NCBI GenBank assembly: GCA_000827265.1
Contig: KN834762.1
Location: 126,939-190,938, forward strand
DNA from: Collybiopsis luxurians FD-317 M1
Taxonomy: Eukaryota > Basidiomycota > Agaricomycetes > Agaricales > Omphalotaceae
Direction of reading: 5' to 3'
Length of the DNA stretch: 64,000 bases
Shown: piece by piece, positions 23,550-35,774 of the stretch
Layout of the letters: each line of letters begins with the position of its first letter
Position numbering within the stretch: the stretch's first letter is position 1
Position numbers and translations under genes: made by a program
Notes under the pieces: generated by a model
What the model saw: the letters and a program-made list of their open reading frames with translations, nothing else
What the model was told of the DNA's origin: nothing
The model's database searches: none

Positions 23550-26500
23550 CTAGCATCCCATATGTACAAAAGGCACCCATCTCTCAAATGCCTTTTCTCC
23601 CCTTTCTTTGCGAAGGCATGCCACCGCCTCATGTAAGGCAAATGCAGCCTGTCCATTAATACTACCTCTATCCTTTTTCAAAAGCTTTGAATACACCACA
23701 TCTGCAACAAGTGGTGCATCCGCATCCTTTACTGACCACAACGTCGCTATAACACTTTGATATCCGGCCATAATCATTCCTGCAGCTAGATGGATGGCCT
23801 CGTCGGGTAGCTCACCATCACCAGCGGCCGTTTCACAGGCAGAAAGGAAAGCAAACTCTCCATTTCGAAATGATTTTGCCATAATTTCACCGAGAGAGAG
23901 GACTCCATCGTAGAGATAGAACGCACTCTTCCGAGGATCACCTAGAAATTGAGTGGCATGAGATGCGAAATGGACCCATCCATAATTTTCCATGGCATGT
24001 AAAACAGCTTCGGTAGTTGCCTCCTTGTCGTTAAACCATTTCCACTTTGTTGGGTCCAAATCTGCATACGCCTTGATTTTCTCCACCTCTTCGATCGTAG
24101 ATGTAATAGGGCTTTGTCCTGGTGTATGAGGCTGGCTAATGGCTAAGATTCCGGTGTTCGGGCTCCCAGTCTTGCTGCCGTTCACATCAAGCAGTGCAGT
24201 AAGTGTGGGCGTGTATGATGAGACGACGTATTGGAATGCCTTGGATTGTGAATTTTTATCATATATGCCTGCAGCATGAAGAGGAAGAAACGCCAGAGGA
24301 CCCGTCGCGCACCACGTAATGTGTGGTAGTCGAGTCTGCTCTTGGGTGGTTGACTGTTTGAGTTTCTGTGACAGACAAGAGTATCTTAGAAAAAAATTCA
24401 GGTAGCTGTAATAAAGTTCACCTACGGTATAGCCTAGATTATCCAGAATTGGTTCTACAACTTGCGACCAGAGCACAGAGAGTACTGTGCCAACATTTTT
24501 TCCCTCAGGCTGAGAAACCCGGATTGCGCGAGCTCCTGAACTCTCAAGAACACTCCGAAAAGATTCCCACAAAGATACGAGTTTCTGGCGGGAGAGAGAT
24601 GGCAGAGCAATATGTTTGACGGACGATGTGTCTTCCTGCACTATCAGAGCATCACATCTGGTGCTATGGATGTTAATGACAGCTACTGGTCCTGATCGCG
24701 CAACTTTCACCAGATCACTGATAGTCCTGGGCTTCATGAAACCTTCAAAGCTAGGTATTTGTCTGACTTCTTCGATCAAAGAGTCCCATTTACCTGCCGC
24801 ACGCCGGCGTATCATAGATTCTGTCTCTATTTCAGCACCACTTGTCGATCTCTCCTCGAGGCCTTTGGAGGTGTTCAAAAGCCTCTGAGTGAGCTCTGGA
24901 GCAACCAGACGAAGATCATCTACTGGGGTGCGTAGCTGCATGATCTGTCCCCAGACAATTGAGCGACCTTGCTCTAGCCACTCCAACGCGAGATCATACT
25001 TTCCCTGAGATATCGCAGCAGCTACAGCGGCACTCACAACATTCCCGATAGATAAAATCTCCTTGTAGCGCTTTGCTACCGTTGTTCCGAACCAAACAAC
25101 CCTTGGAATGAGGTTGATCACAATGCTATGTGCATCAATCAGTTGAGCAGCGTGCTTTTGTATGGGTTCCATGAGCTTTGCCCACTCAATTGCAGCTTGA
25201 AATCGCCTTGATGTATTACCTGTTGAGGAAGTAGCCGCAATGCGATAGGCATCAATGGCCCTCTCAGCATCGTTCGCATCTTCCGATATCTCGCGTCGAA
25301 AGGCATAGGTCATTCCAAGATTACTGAAGTACAGAGAGATGAGGGTATGGTCTTTTGGGATGAGATCAGTTGCTTCTTCCAGTAAAATGATAGCACGCTC
25401 CAGATCTTGATTGTCTCGGTTTGCTTCAAACCTGTTTACAAGACACATAGCCAGGGTGTTAAGATGCTCTGGTCTGGATGCATGATTCACCGAAGTGAGC
25501 GGGAGCGATCTTTCGGCGAGTTCAATAGCCTCTTTAATATCTGGGAGGTGTCCTCGAAGCTGGAAACGACGCTGAAGGGAGTTGGCGAGGTGGATAAGGT
25601 GTTTCGGAATGATGGGTGCATCTTGTGGGCCAAGACTGATGGATTGCCTGTGGTAGTCGACTGCCTTATCGACATCTTCGAGCTCGCCTAAATGCTCGAA
25701 TCGGGAGAACCAGGCATTTCCGAGGTTGTACAAGAATGCCGGCCTGTCACGGTGCTGAGGTGGGAGTCCGGAGATAGCCTGCTCATGACTAGAAATAGAG
25801 CGTTCAATGTCCTCGATGTTATTCAAGTACTTGAAACGACTGTGAAGTGCGGCACCAAGATTATGAAGCCGCTCAGGCCTGAGAGGATCGACTTTCGGGG
25901 TCAAGGCGACACTATCCTCCGCCATAGTAACTGCCTCATCGATATCTGCTACCTCGCCACCCCAATAGAATCTTTTCTGATACGAGACACCGAGACTTGT
26001 CAATCGCTGGGGTCGGCTTAGGTGTCCTACAGGGAGAAGAGAAAGCGCCTGCTTCTGCACCTCAATCGCACGGTCAATGTCATCGGACTTGGTCATAGAA
26101 GCGCTGAACCGGCGCATGAGCTGACCGCCCAAGTTATCGAGACACGTGGAGAGGTCATTTTTGCTATTTTCAGATAGCTTGACGGCCTGTTCAACGAGAA
26201 GAATGGCCTTATCGATATCACCGAGCCTTCCCAGTCTTTCAAAGTTGTACCCGAGAGCATTGGAGAAGTTGTTAAGACACATCACCTTATCATCGTCGTG
26301 TAAGGGTAAAGCTAGTGCGGTCTCGTAGGCCGACATTGCCTTCTCAAGATCGGAGAACTCTCCCAAAAATGCATAACGGGCGACTAGGGCTGCACCCAAG
26401 TTTGTGAAACAGACGCCCTTGGCGCGATGCCAGTCCGGAAGATGAGAAGCGGCCTGCTGGTGAACTTTGGCCGCATTGTCAACGTCGGAGAGATTTCGAT

Positions 26501-27056
26501 TAGACTTGAAGCGAAGGGTAAGGCAAGTTCCCAAATTTGTGAGGCGCTTGTAGGCGTCCATAGGCTCGTTGCGAGGAGTCAGCGTAACTGCTTTTTCCAG
26601 AAGCAATATCGCATCGTCAAGATCGTTGGGGTTTTGAGAACGTTTGTATCTGTAGTAGTAATTTATGCCACTATCTGTGAGGTCCTTGGGATTCTGGCTG
26701 TTGAGTTCGGGGTTCAATGGCGCTGATTCCTTGCTGAAGATCCACGAGCGGTATTATCAGCAATAATACCGCGGATAACCGCAGATAGCGATTTACCTTT
26801 GTCGATCGGATGCTTCTTTGGGCTGGTCCTCTGATTTTCCAGTCTCAATCTCCTCTGCTGAACTTGTCTCCCCGACAGTTCTGGAGGTTTGAATGGATCA
26901 ATCTCCCAATATCTTCATTCCAACAGTTAGACAAGTGCACCTCTTTGATGGATCCAAATCGTGAGTCCAAACTCGTCTGTTAGGCTTCTTTCTCCTGGGC
27001 GGGTTGTCGTCCCCAGGTGGGCCAGTGTAGATTGCTAAGCCAGTTTCATTGCTCAT
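23550..27056 (-). CDS. TPR-CHAT protein (caspase/separase-like peptidase domain)
   Basis: The main body is open from 26717 to 23550. It begins with many tetratricopeptide-like repeats of the form LTNLG..L..RF followed by DID.AI....QA (about residues 20-500 of this block). After a linker comes a C-terminal CHAT domain (about 670-1055) with ITWCATGPLAFLPLHAAGIY, the catalytic His in WVHFASHATQFLGD near 23955, and the catalytic Cys in FAFLSACETAAGDGELPDEA near 23830. The end is YQSVIATLWSVKDADAPLVA and WVPFVHMGC. The 1055-residue frame has no early ATG. I extend it through two short 5' exons to the ATG at 27056 (MSNETGLAIYTGPPGDD, joining as DPSKRTVGE and DRQSKESAPLNPE). That 5' part is less sure. 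A 60-nt intron at 24366-24425 is likely. CHAT proteins are cysteine peptidases related to separase and caspases; many fungal ones are linked to regulated cell death or allorecognition. Confidence 0.88.
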
Positions 27057-27875
27057 GATGGAAGAGATTGATGTGGAGTGGGCGAAAGTCTGACAGACAG
27101 CCTTGAGTTAGATTCCGACCAAAAAGAATCATTGCATTCAGCCACACCTCGGGCTCGTGTTCGTTGAAGTGGCTGATTCTGAGAGAGGCACACCATTCAT
27201 TGCTCAATGGAGCTAGGTTCGGGCCATCGTATCGATCGTGCTATATCTGTTTCCATCCTTGAAAAGGAATCCGTACTCATCAACATCAATAGATGCACAC
27301 CGGAAAGCCGCCATAGAATCAACTAGGACCGTGACCGGATCGTCAATGCGAAATCGGGGAACTGGAGCTTTCATGATTTCTGAGCAGAATTAAGAGCGAA
27401 ACGTTTTCAATTTTCGTGTTCTGCGCTCGTCTGACATCTAGATCTGGCGTGCAAAGTATGGTGAGGCGTTCGCTTTGAAGCAATTTGGAAAGCAAGAAAT
27501 CGATTGAGCCATATAACACTATACTCTGAGACAGACTCGTAATTGGATTTCTCATGAAGTTCATTGTTCACTCGTGCATTCTGACGAACCGTACTTGGGT
27601 TGGATCCAGTACAGAGACAGACTATCAGCTGTGCACCACTGCTAAAAAGTCATGAATAAATTAGCCACTCAAGTGCATTTCTTCCGCTTGGCAGCACCTA
27701 ACCTTCTGCAGTTGCTTGAACGATACCAATGAGAGCTCAGTAATGAACGAGATTGAACAGGAGCGTTGTGCAGTATTGGGCGTTTACCGTTTAGCGCTTA
27801 ATGTTCAAACGGCAGGCATTTTTTAAAAAAAGTTTCTGCTTGGCTTCTTCATCTCTCTTTCGCAAACGACCTGTC
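27057..27875. promoter_or_regulatory. Divergent intergenic region between TPR-CHAT and PUF6 genes
   Basis: About 820 bp holding both promoters. The open frames here are short. On the minus strand upstream of 27056 there are ATGs with very short frames that could act as upstream ORFs. An in-frame ATG for PUF6 at 27801 is possible but not preferred. Confidence 0.45.
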
Positions 27876-30719
27876 ATGCCAGCTCCAAACCCTAAAAAGC
27901 GTGTACGCGAAGCTCATTCAAAGTCCAGTTTTCACTCTGGGCCACCAGTGAAGAAAGTCAAAACAATAAAGGCCAAAGCCACAACAGAAAGGGCGGCAAA
28001 ACGCAGTAAACCAGTTACAGTGGCTACTTCCAAAGAAGAGGCTAGCGAAAATACGGACAATTCCGATGAAGAGGAAGCCGACGACAACTTTGACGCAGAG
28101 GCTGATCTCGATGCTGGTCAAGCCGACGAGCTTATGCAAGTCGATGAGCCCTCAGCATCGAGTGGTCAATCTGCCCGTGAATCTCACCTTGCTCAAAAAG
28201 CATTGACTCAGTCCCGAAAAGCCGCCAAACCACATTCTGAGCTGATTGCTGAGGCAAAGCGTGTTTGGGCACTCGCAAGATCAAAAGATAAGAATTTGAC
28301 GGCTGGAAAAAGGAAAGAGTATGTCGAAGAGTTGATGCGCGTTGTGAAGGGGAAGGTTAGTGTAGCTTCGTCTGTACTTCATTAACTCCACCTCTTTTTC
28401 AAAATATAGATAAAAGACATCGTATTCAAACATGATGCTTCTCGTATAATCCAAACCCTTGTCAAATATGGCTCAAAATCACAAAGGGAAGAGATTGCGG
28501 ATGAACTGAAGGGAAGCTATGTCGATTTAGCCAAAAATCGATATGCAAAGGTGAGTACGGCATTTCTATATTCGATGTTTGACTGACTCTTTGCTTGCCA
28601 GTTCCTTTTGCTCAAATTAATTCGCCTTCTTCCCTCCCGACGATCAGCTATTCTGTCGTCTTTCCATGGGCATATCCTTGGTCGAAATTCTTCCAAGTCT
28701 TCCGAATCCAACTCTGGAGGGCTACTCTTACATCGGGAGGCAAGTGGGGTGTTGGCCGATGCGTTCGAACTTTATGCCAATAGCGCAGAAAGGGCCGGAA
28801 TGGTCAAAGAATTTTATGGAAAGGAAGTCGCGTTGTTTGGAAAAGAGGGGAAAGATGGCGAGAAGAGAGGGTTGGTGGGTGTGATTGAAGGTGAGTCTCT
28901 CTCTTTTACTATCCCTCCCGGTCCTCTCTCCGATCCTCAATAAGTATCGAATTTTCTTACTTCCCTCGAGTCCCTACTTACAACCCCGGTACCCATTGTC
29001 ATTTCTGTTTTCTTCAAGTTTTCTCTGATGACTTCGTTCGATGTATCTGACATCAACTTGCCGTCCGCAGGTCTAGGTTCTGACAAGGAGAAGAAAAAGC
29101 GCATATTGGGAGCTGCCAAAGAAAATTTAGATTTAATGTGAGTTTTTGTTTCGGTTTCGCTTATAACCCTGCAGTTCTTATATCTCGAGTCTAACGAACA
29201 TATGCTTGTTTTGCCCGGCGTTATGACAGCTTTAACAATCCCGATAAAGGTGCCGTCAGACACGCCATTGTTCATCGAGCCGTTTGGGAGTACTTGGAGG
29301 TACTTGGAAGTATGCAGGACTTGGGGAACACGGAAGAAACCACCGAAGCGGAGAAGCTAAGGAGAGATCTGTTCGAGAAGTGAGCAGCTACTATCTCGAT
29401 TAAATCGTGATATACTTATGACTCAATCCTTTCTCGCCGACAACAGTTGTTCTGAGCTTATAGCTGAAATAGTGCATACAAAAGACGGATCAAGAGTTGC
29501 ACGGGAATTTCTAGCTCGTGGAAGCGCGAAGGCAAGTACACTTTCATCCGTATTCCCCTTGCCTGATCCTCCTTGTCTTAATCTCGCTTCCTCGAACTTG
29601 CTTTCTCGCTATCCTTTTAATATTCCCAATTCTCGACTTTTCCTCACTAATGCTATTCTTTCATTAGGACCGCAAGACCATTCTCAAATCACTCAAACCT
29701 CATCTCACGCGTATGTGTCTTGATGATGAGGCACAGATGGTCCTGTTCACAGCTATAGATGTCATCGAGTAAATGCCTCTTGCTTGCTGCTTCTATCCCT
29801 CTGAATTGATGCTCACCTACCTTTCACAGCGATACAAAACTCGTCCTGAAATCCCTTTCTTCGCACATTACATCTCCCGCTGTTCTCTCGGAGCTCATTG
29901 TCTCTGCCCAAGGCCGACGGGCAATTCTCTATCTTCTGGTCCCGAGGTCTCGCCGTCATTTTACAGTGGCTCAAATCAACTCACTAGCTGAAACCGACGG
30001 TATTATATCGGATATTCAAGATAAAGATGGCAAGGTAATACGAGAAGGAACATCTAAGAAGAGTGCTGGAGTTAGGAAGGAGGAAGTCCGGAAAGGCGCC
30101 TCAGAAGGACTTCTGAAATGGATTGAGGAGCAGGGCCCGGAGGTCATTAAGGACCCGGCAGGGACTCTCGTAGTTGGTGATATTATTCTCTACAGTGACG
30201 GAGGTGATTGCTTGTCTTTTCCCTCGTATTCTTGCGTTTGAGTGCTAATGACCTTCGTTAGATAAATCGTCCGCTTCAAAAGCCCTTCTCAAGCCGTTGG
30301 CTTCGCCCTATCCGCGCCTACCCCCAACCCAACATGCCATCGACCTTCCGCACACTTCCCGCCTCTACAAAACCCTCCTTCAAGGAGGACATTTCAATCA
30401 TGCATCAAAGGCAGTGGAAGAGGTCGAAGGATGGGATGCGGGGGCATTCGCCGTCCATTTCGTCGAATCCGTAAGCGGCGAAGACGGTGAAGGTGTGAAA
30501 TCTCTATGCACGAAGGGAGAGCGGAATGGTGCATTCGTTGTGGCGGAGCTATGCGGGGCTCTTGTCCGAGCGTCCTCAACCAACGCGGAGGTGAAACAGG
30601 CCCGAGAAAAGGTGAAGGCGTGGCTTTCGGGGTCCGAAATTACGGACGAGATCAAAGAGGGTGAAAAGAGTGGGGCGAAGGGTGTGAAGGTGCTGCTCGA
30701 TGCCATTGCGGCGTTGTAG
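27876..30719 (+). CDS. PUF6: Puf6/PUM3-family nucleolar RNA-binding protein (PUF repeats, CPL domain)
   Basis: Members bind RNA and act in the nucleolus in 60S ribosome assembly (7S and 25S rRNA steps); yeast Puf6 also represses ASH1 mRNA. The chosen start is the ATG at 27876 (MPAPNPKKRVREAHSKSSFH); an in-frame ATG at 27801 would add 25 residues. A basic, acidic-patch head comes first, then ELIAEAKRVWALARSKDKNL. PUF-type repeats follow, such as IKDIVFKHDASRIIQTLVKY and ELKGSYVDLAKNRYAKFLLL. Later exons carry NPDKGAVRHAIVHRAVWEYL, ELIAEIVHTKDGSRVAREFL and GRRAILYLLVPRSRRHFT. The end is the CPL region with LYKTLLQGGHFNHASKAVE and NGAFVVAELCGAL. At least eight short introns break the frame. Length and order fit the family. 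Confidence 0.92.
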
Positions 30720-31505
30720 TTAGCAATTACGCGGTTTAGGGTATAAAAGTACTACATATATGTTCTGGTGGATTGGATATCTATCGCTATTTCGAGTTCG
30801 AAAGGTGATAAGGTCTCACGATCGTACCAGTGGTACCACCATGAAACGCGTTACATCCCTGAATCAACACTTGAAAATATGGTGAGTTCCTGGAAATCGA
30901 GTAGATATGTAATCTATTTGCCCCTCATCTATACCTCCCGTGGAACGCTAGCATAATTGACAAGGCTAATCACCTTCCAGTTCGCTCAAGTTCTTCTTTG
31001 GTTCTTCTAAGGCCGACAAACAATTGAGCTAACCAAGTGTCGCACGAGATTTCAACCGGGCAGTGCAAAGTTGGGAGTTGTTCTGATTGGGTGTTGTGGC
31101 TTCGCCCGCCGCGACATATGCATGCAAGAAATGGCGAATTTCTTCAAAAATCTCGATATGCAGGAATATGTGCAGAATTAGCGCGAAATCCGGTTGAGCC
31201 CACTGACCATGGCTTAATCCACGTATCCTCTTAAATCGCTCCGAGACTCAGATAGCGCCGACATACTATCGTCTTTGCAAGAAATACCTCGGAATTACCA
31301 AAAAGCCTCGCAAAGGCTATATAAATTTCAAATACGCGAAAACCAGGTAAAAACATGTACCCGCGTAGCTGCGAAGTATAAAAGATACTTCTGGTTTTTG
31401 TCATTGCTTCAACGTTGAACGTTGTGCTTGGTCTCTGCTGGTCAGAGAAAGCCTGTAACCATTACCTTGTCCTGATTCTCTTATCTTATTTCGACAACTG
31501 CCACC
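30720..31505. other. Intergenic stretch with TATA box for the small secreted protein
   Basis: About 790 bp with no supported gene. A clear TATAAAAG stands at 31377-31384, about 120 bp before the ATG at 31506. Confidence 0.55.
31377..31384 (+). promoter_or_regulatory. TATA box
   Basis: TATAAAAG about 120 bp upstream of the ATG of the small secreted protein, which itself has a strong context (CCACCATGA). Confidence 0.6.
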
Positions 31506-32122
31506 ATGAAGCTTGCCCGCAACCTTTTACCTTACTTGAATATCTTTATGGTGATGCTCATTGCATCTCTAGTGCTCAGTGTCTCTGCTTTGCCATCCAC
31601 CAGACAAAACATCGACGTGAGTTGGCTTTCGATATATCGCCATTCTTACTGACGCTCGTTTGAACCTACGTATTCCAGTCAATTACTTCCCGCAAAGCCG
31701 ATCCCTTTGGTACGACTACAGCTTTTCCTTTATAGCACCTTGCATCCTTATCTAGCCATGATTCAGACGCGCCGCTGCCCAACGCGAAAACCCTCAAAGT
31801 CGGACAATTCAATAAAAGAGAAGAGGCAGCCAAAGTCTCCATTTTCACTGTCGAAGCGTACAATGGACTTAGCGCAGCCGGGGACAAGTTTGCACAAAAC
31901 AAGCATAGCATGATTATCAGAGTCTACGATGAAAGCTGCACTCGTGCTGCGATTGAGGCGGATTACAAAAAATTCCTTGGGCAGAAGGAGCACCTGAAGG
32001 TTGTGGGAGTTGGGTTGACAGTACATCCGGACGTATCTAAGGATCCTAGCGTAAAGGATGTTGAAGAAGGTGAGGAGAAGGAGGCTAGGGTGATCATTTT
32101 GGAAGCAGTTCCTTTCAAGTGA
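31506..32122 (+). CDS. Small secreted protein, unknown family
   Basis: Three exons from the ATG at 31506 give about 164 residues. Exon 1 encodes a hydrophobic signal peptide (LNIFMVMLIASLVLSVSALP). Splicing joins RQNID to SITSRKADPFD and then to APLPNAKTLKVGQFNKREEA; the intron acceptors are near 31678 and 31770. The mature part is about 135 residues, mixed alpha/beta in look, with KVSIFTVEAYNGLSAAGDKF and HSMIIRVYDESCTRAAIEAD. It has an acidic loop EEGEEKEA and ends LEAVPFK. It has one cysteine, so it is not a Cys-rich effector or a hydrophobin. The clear TATA box and strong start context suggest high, regulated expression. I do not recognise the fold. Confidence 0.75.
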
Positions 32123-32248
32123 TATATATGGCAATAGTAGTGATATTTGTATCCCAAGCTAAAGACAAATAACGCGTGCCGTTCGTGTTCGTCACCATCA
32201 TCTTCCATTGACCGCATACATTTCTTCGACACTCTGGTCAAGCTTCGA

Positions 32249-33539
32249 ATGTTAAATCGACTAAACAGAGTCCAGCGAATTCCCAAACGAGCTTTGGTAA
32301 AACGTCCAAGAAGTTTGCGATCAGTGTCGGAAGGATATTCTCATCACTCTTCGTATAACCTTTCTTGTTCTTATGCACGACTGCATGCTTCTGCCTCGTT
32401 TCACTCCTACCATGGACCAGGACACACCAGTATGAGCTCGACTAGCCCAAATCTAGATGAAACATCCGAATATATTTCTAGCCTAGGGCTAAGACAGACC
32501 AATCCTCCGGACTCACATCCCACTTCATCCAGTCATCTCCATCACAGCCGTGGATCATCAGGGGAAGGGTCGGAAGAGCCAGAAAGAAAGAACTCTGAAG
32601 ACCAAAATGAAGTTCTATCTGACGCAGAATGGGAAATATGGACAGGTCAGTTCTCTTCAAACCTGCTTCTCTTTCGAGTACTTGTTCGCCAACTGATACG
32701 AAATAGGTCGCATGATAGATATTCTTCGGAATACCTTGCCAAACTTCTTCACTACAGGTTTGATGACAAGTTGGGACCCGGAGACTGGCGAGGCCCATTC
32801 TCCGCGCTCTTTGCCTTCCCTGCCTAACCTACCGTCGACTCTGTCCTCTCTCCCCAGCTTTCACCTGTCACCCGATCCCAAAGGACATCAAAGTAGGAAA
32901 GGTAAGGAGAGAGTGCCTATCTTCTCTCCTCAGATACGCCTCACCTACACCCCTCCTACACCCCTTCCTCATCCATTCCCGGAAAAGCTAACTATTGAAG
33001 GTATGTTTATATCCTTTGTTTTTCGATGTTCTTTGATTACCAATTCCGTAGGCAAACCACTCTATTTTACTTCTGCCGTCTTCGTTCGGCATACGCTTAA
33101 CACTCTGTATTCCGATCTCAAGGTAGCATTAATCAAAGTCGCTGTCTCTGTGCCAAAGTCGCATAATCGAGGCACTGATAGGAAGAACCATCCCTCTCCT
33201 GAAGATGCGATACCAGAACAAGCGCCTGGGGATAAACCGATACCAAACGCAGCCTATAAAAGGGAAAAGTCCCTCTACATTGCCCTACGAGTAACTGGAA
33301 CTTCTCGCGTAACTGGTTCCCAAAGTCAATGGGATGTTCGCTCTACCTATACATTCTCTCCTTTCACAGCTCAGATCATTCTCCATACGGTCAATGGTAT
33401 CGAGCCAGCGCCAGAGAAGGGGGTATATGATGCACTCTACAAGGCGCTAAGGCTGGGTACAAGTGTGCCGTTCGGAGGGCAACAGGCTCTGGTACCGTGC
33501 ACTCGTCCTTCGTCCACAAACCGAACTTCCTCTTCATGA
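32249..33539 (+). CDS. Probable mitochondrial protein, unknown function (possibly NTF2-like/DUF2358)
   Basis: Starts at the ATG at 32249 with an Arg-rich presequence (MLNRLNRVQRIPKRALVKRP), which suggests mitochondrial import. After a disordered His/Ser-rich part comes LSDAEWEIWTG, joined over an intron to RMIDILRNTLPNFFTTGLMT. Then LTYTPPTPLPHPFPEKLTIEG is joined to KPLYFTSAVFVRHTLNTLYS. The last part has SQWDVRSTYTFSPFTAQIIL and HTVNGIEPAPEKGVYDALYK. This order (helix, short strand core, closing strands) recalls the DUF2358/C6orf136 type, but I hold this at low confidence. The stop at 33539 assumes no further intron. A second frame stays open to 33672 and could be used by alternative splicing. 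Confidence 0.65.
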
Positions 33540-35774
33540 TTTATGCTCCGTTCTTTGGTGGCTGTCCCTGCCGTCACTCCTCACAGTCGGCATTCAAAAT
33601 GCTTTTCACTCGCTTGGCCATCCCTATTTCCTTACTAGTGTACAATATCCAAGTATAAAATACCATGCTTGATCCTTGTCAAATGCCTATTGTAGGCAGC
33701 GGAGAGTTGGAGTACTTGCTATGTGAGGAGGCCAATTATCGGTCTGTACTCTCTTTTCATGTATCCTTTTTTGCATCCTTCAGTACTGTTTGGCTTATGT
33801 TTTATATTTTCACTTTCTAGATAACTAGTCTGCGCCGAATTCTCCACTTGCTTGTATGGTCCTTGACCTGCGCAGTAATTCATCGTCGGGAGATGATCTA
33901 TTTAGTCAAGAAATAATGCTGTCATTGTGAGGAAAGCGACAACTAACAACAGAACAAATTTGATTTGAGAAAGCAGTGGGGTCCAGTAGTCTGTACTTGA
34001 CTATCATCTGGAATGAGAATACTGTAGGCTATGATTGATCCATACTCTTTTTGATATAATTTATACCGTATTAACTAGGCCCATCGGCTTTTCGCAGATA
34101 TACCTGAATGTACACCCTACTGAATGTGATTGAAAGTCAGTCTGACTATTGTAAGCGTGACATATGAAGCGAAAGATACCGATTCCCGAAAGAGTTCTTT
34201 GTAGGTTCCATCCCGTTCCAATGATGATACTTTCAATTGGAGACATGTCCAGATGCCTCTTGAAGAAAAGCACTGATCTCGAAAAGCTCGACAGAGGTCG
34301 TAGGCAAGCCGAGCAGGCTTTTCTTGGTTAGAAACCTGGTACTTGACCATGAAGGCTCTTTCTGATCCAGATTCGTCTTCCATCTTTGTAATGGACGTAC
34401 GGACTGAAAATTTGGGGTTGTCGAAAAAGTTTTCAAGCTTCAAGCTTCAAAATTCAAGAGTTGTGGCGGCTAGTCACAGGGAAGGTGACAATGCCATCCC
34501 GATTCACGACGCGAATCCAGACGCGTCATAATGCATAACGGATACTTGCAAGCCGGCACGGTCACAAACAAACTTTCACTTTTGGCGCAGCATATATTTA
34601 CACAAAATTAACACTCTAATCTGCTTGAGTTCACCGCCTGAACCCTTACTTTTTCTTGCTCGACGCACGTGCCTGGCAAGAACAGCGTCACGGAGAAATT
34701 GAATGCGAGAGGTACCGGTAAAGCTGGCTGCTGAATTCGATGTCGCGTCTGAAATGTGGCTATGACTGGCCGCCAAGACCTTTATTCTTCTACATGGGTT
34801 GACATGAGCAAGAATGACATAAAAGTATATGATTATTCAGTGAAATACTCAATAGCTTGTGCCTGTTTCGTTTTGCACAACCGCTAAACGTTGCCGCGCT
34901 GACAGGATACTATAATTTTGCGCGACTAAGTTTAACCAGTACAATTGATATCAGTACATGGCCAGATACAGCACGCAACGCGGCCCTTGTAGTTGTAACA
35001 CTCCTCTAATTAGGATTCAGTAAATGCTCACTCCGTACTTCATGGAACGGAGAGGAGAAGTCACAAAAGCAGGGACAAAGTCTGCACGCCAATGTCAGTT
35101 GCATGCCAAATGCCTATCTTGCCTACCTCCTCGTTGAATGAGACTTGATCCCCTGGGCGCCGTTTCTCGGCGTAAAAGCCCTCTTGGAGGTTTGTTGGAG
35201 GTCCCCGTCGGGCTTGGTCATTTGTCTTGGTAACCGTATTTATGACTGCAACAACAAGAGGGCTGAAGGAGAAGCTTGGAACCTTGGCGTTTGCAAGCAC
35301 AGCCTGTAGGCGGAAGACCTTAAATTCCTCGTATTTACAGATAGGAGGTTGGTGACGAGGTTGAACTTATTGCGCGGTTTCGGCGTGTTGTAGTTATGTA
35401 GAGTGTGCAAAAGTCTATGAATGAAACAAAAATATACGGCAGAAACCAAAAATACCCAACATCAATTTACACAATCAGGAACAGGCAAGACATAAGCATT
35501 TCTTCAGCGTGTATTACATGCGATTGGGCTCCCATCGCCCGGACGACAAGGACAGGGGAGAGCTTAGGTAATCCGGCTGTCTCCATGCCGCGTCCTGCTA
35601 AGGAAAACTTTTGATCGTTGAGCATCTTGTCTTTAAACCCTCATCTGCACACCGACAACCTCCTGGTCTCCTCGTTTCTCTGTGCATCCTCGTCCCCCCT
35701 TTGACGTTAAAGACTTGTCTATCGTTTAATATCTTCACATTCATTCCCCTCTGACGTCCACATCCAACCGCAAC
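33540..35774. other. Longest stretch without a supported gene
   Basis: About 2.2 kb. A minus-strand open frame at 34117-34443 has no early ATG and no known motif, and frames at 34576-34776 and 35061-35300 are alike in this. They may be chance frames or remains of a decayed gene. Long noncoding RNA cannot be excluded. No repeats or tRNAs were noticed. Confidence 0.5.

Noticed and set aside
34117..34443. Minus-strand 108-codon open frame
   Set aside because: It has no early ATG, no recognised domain and no convincing exons on either side.
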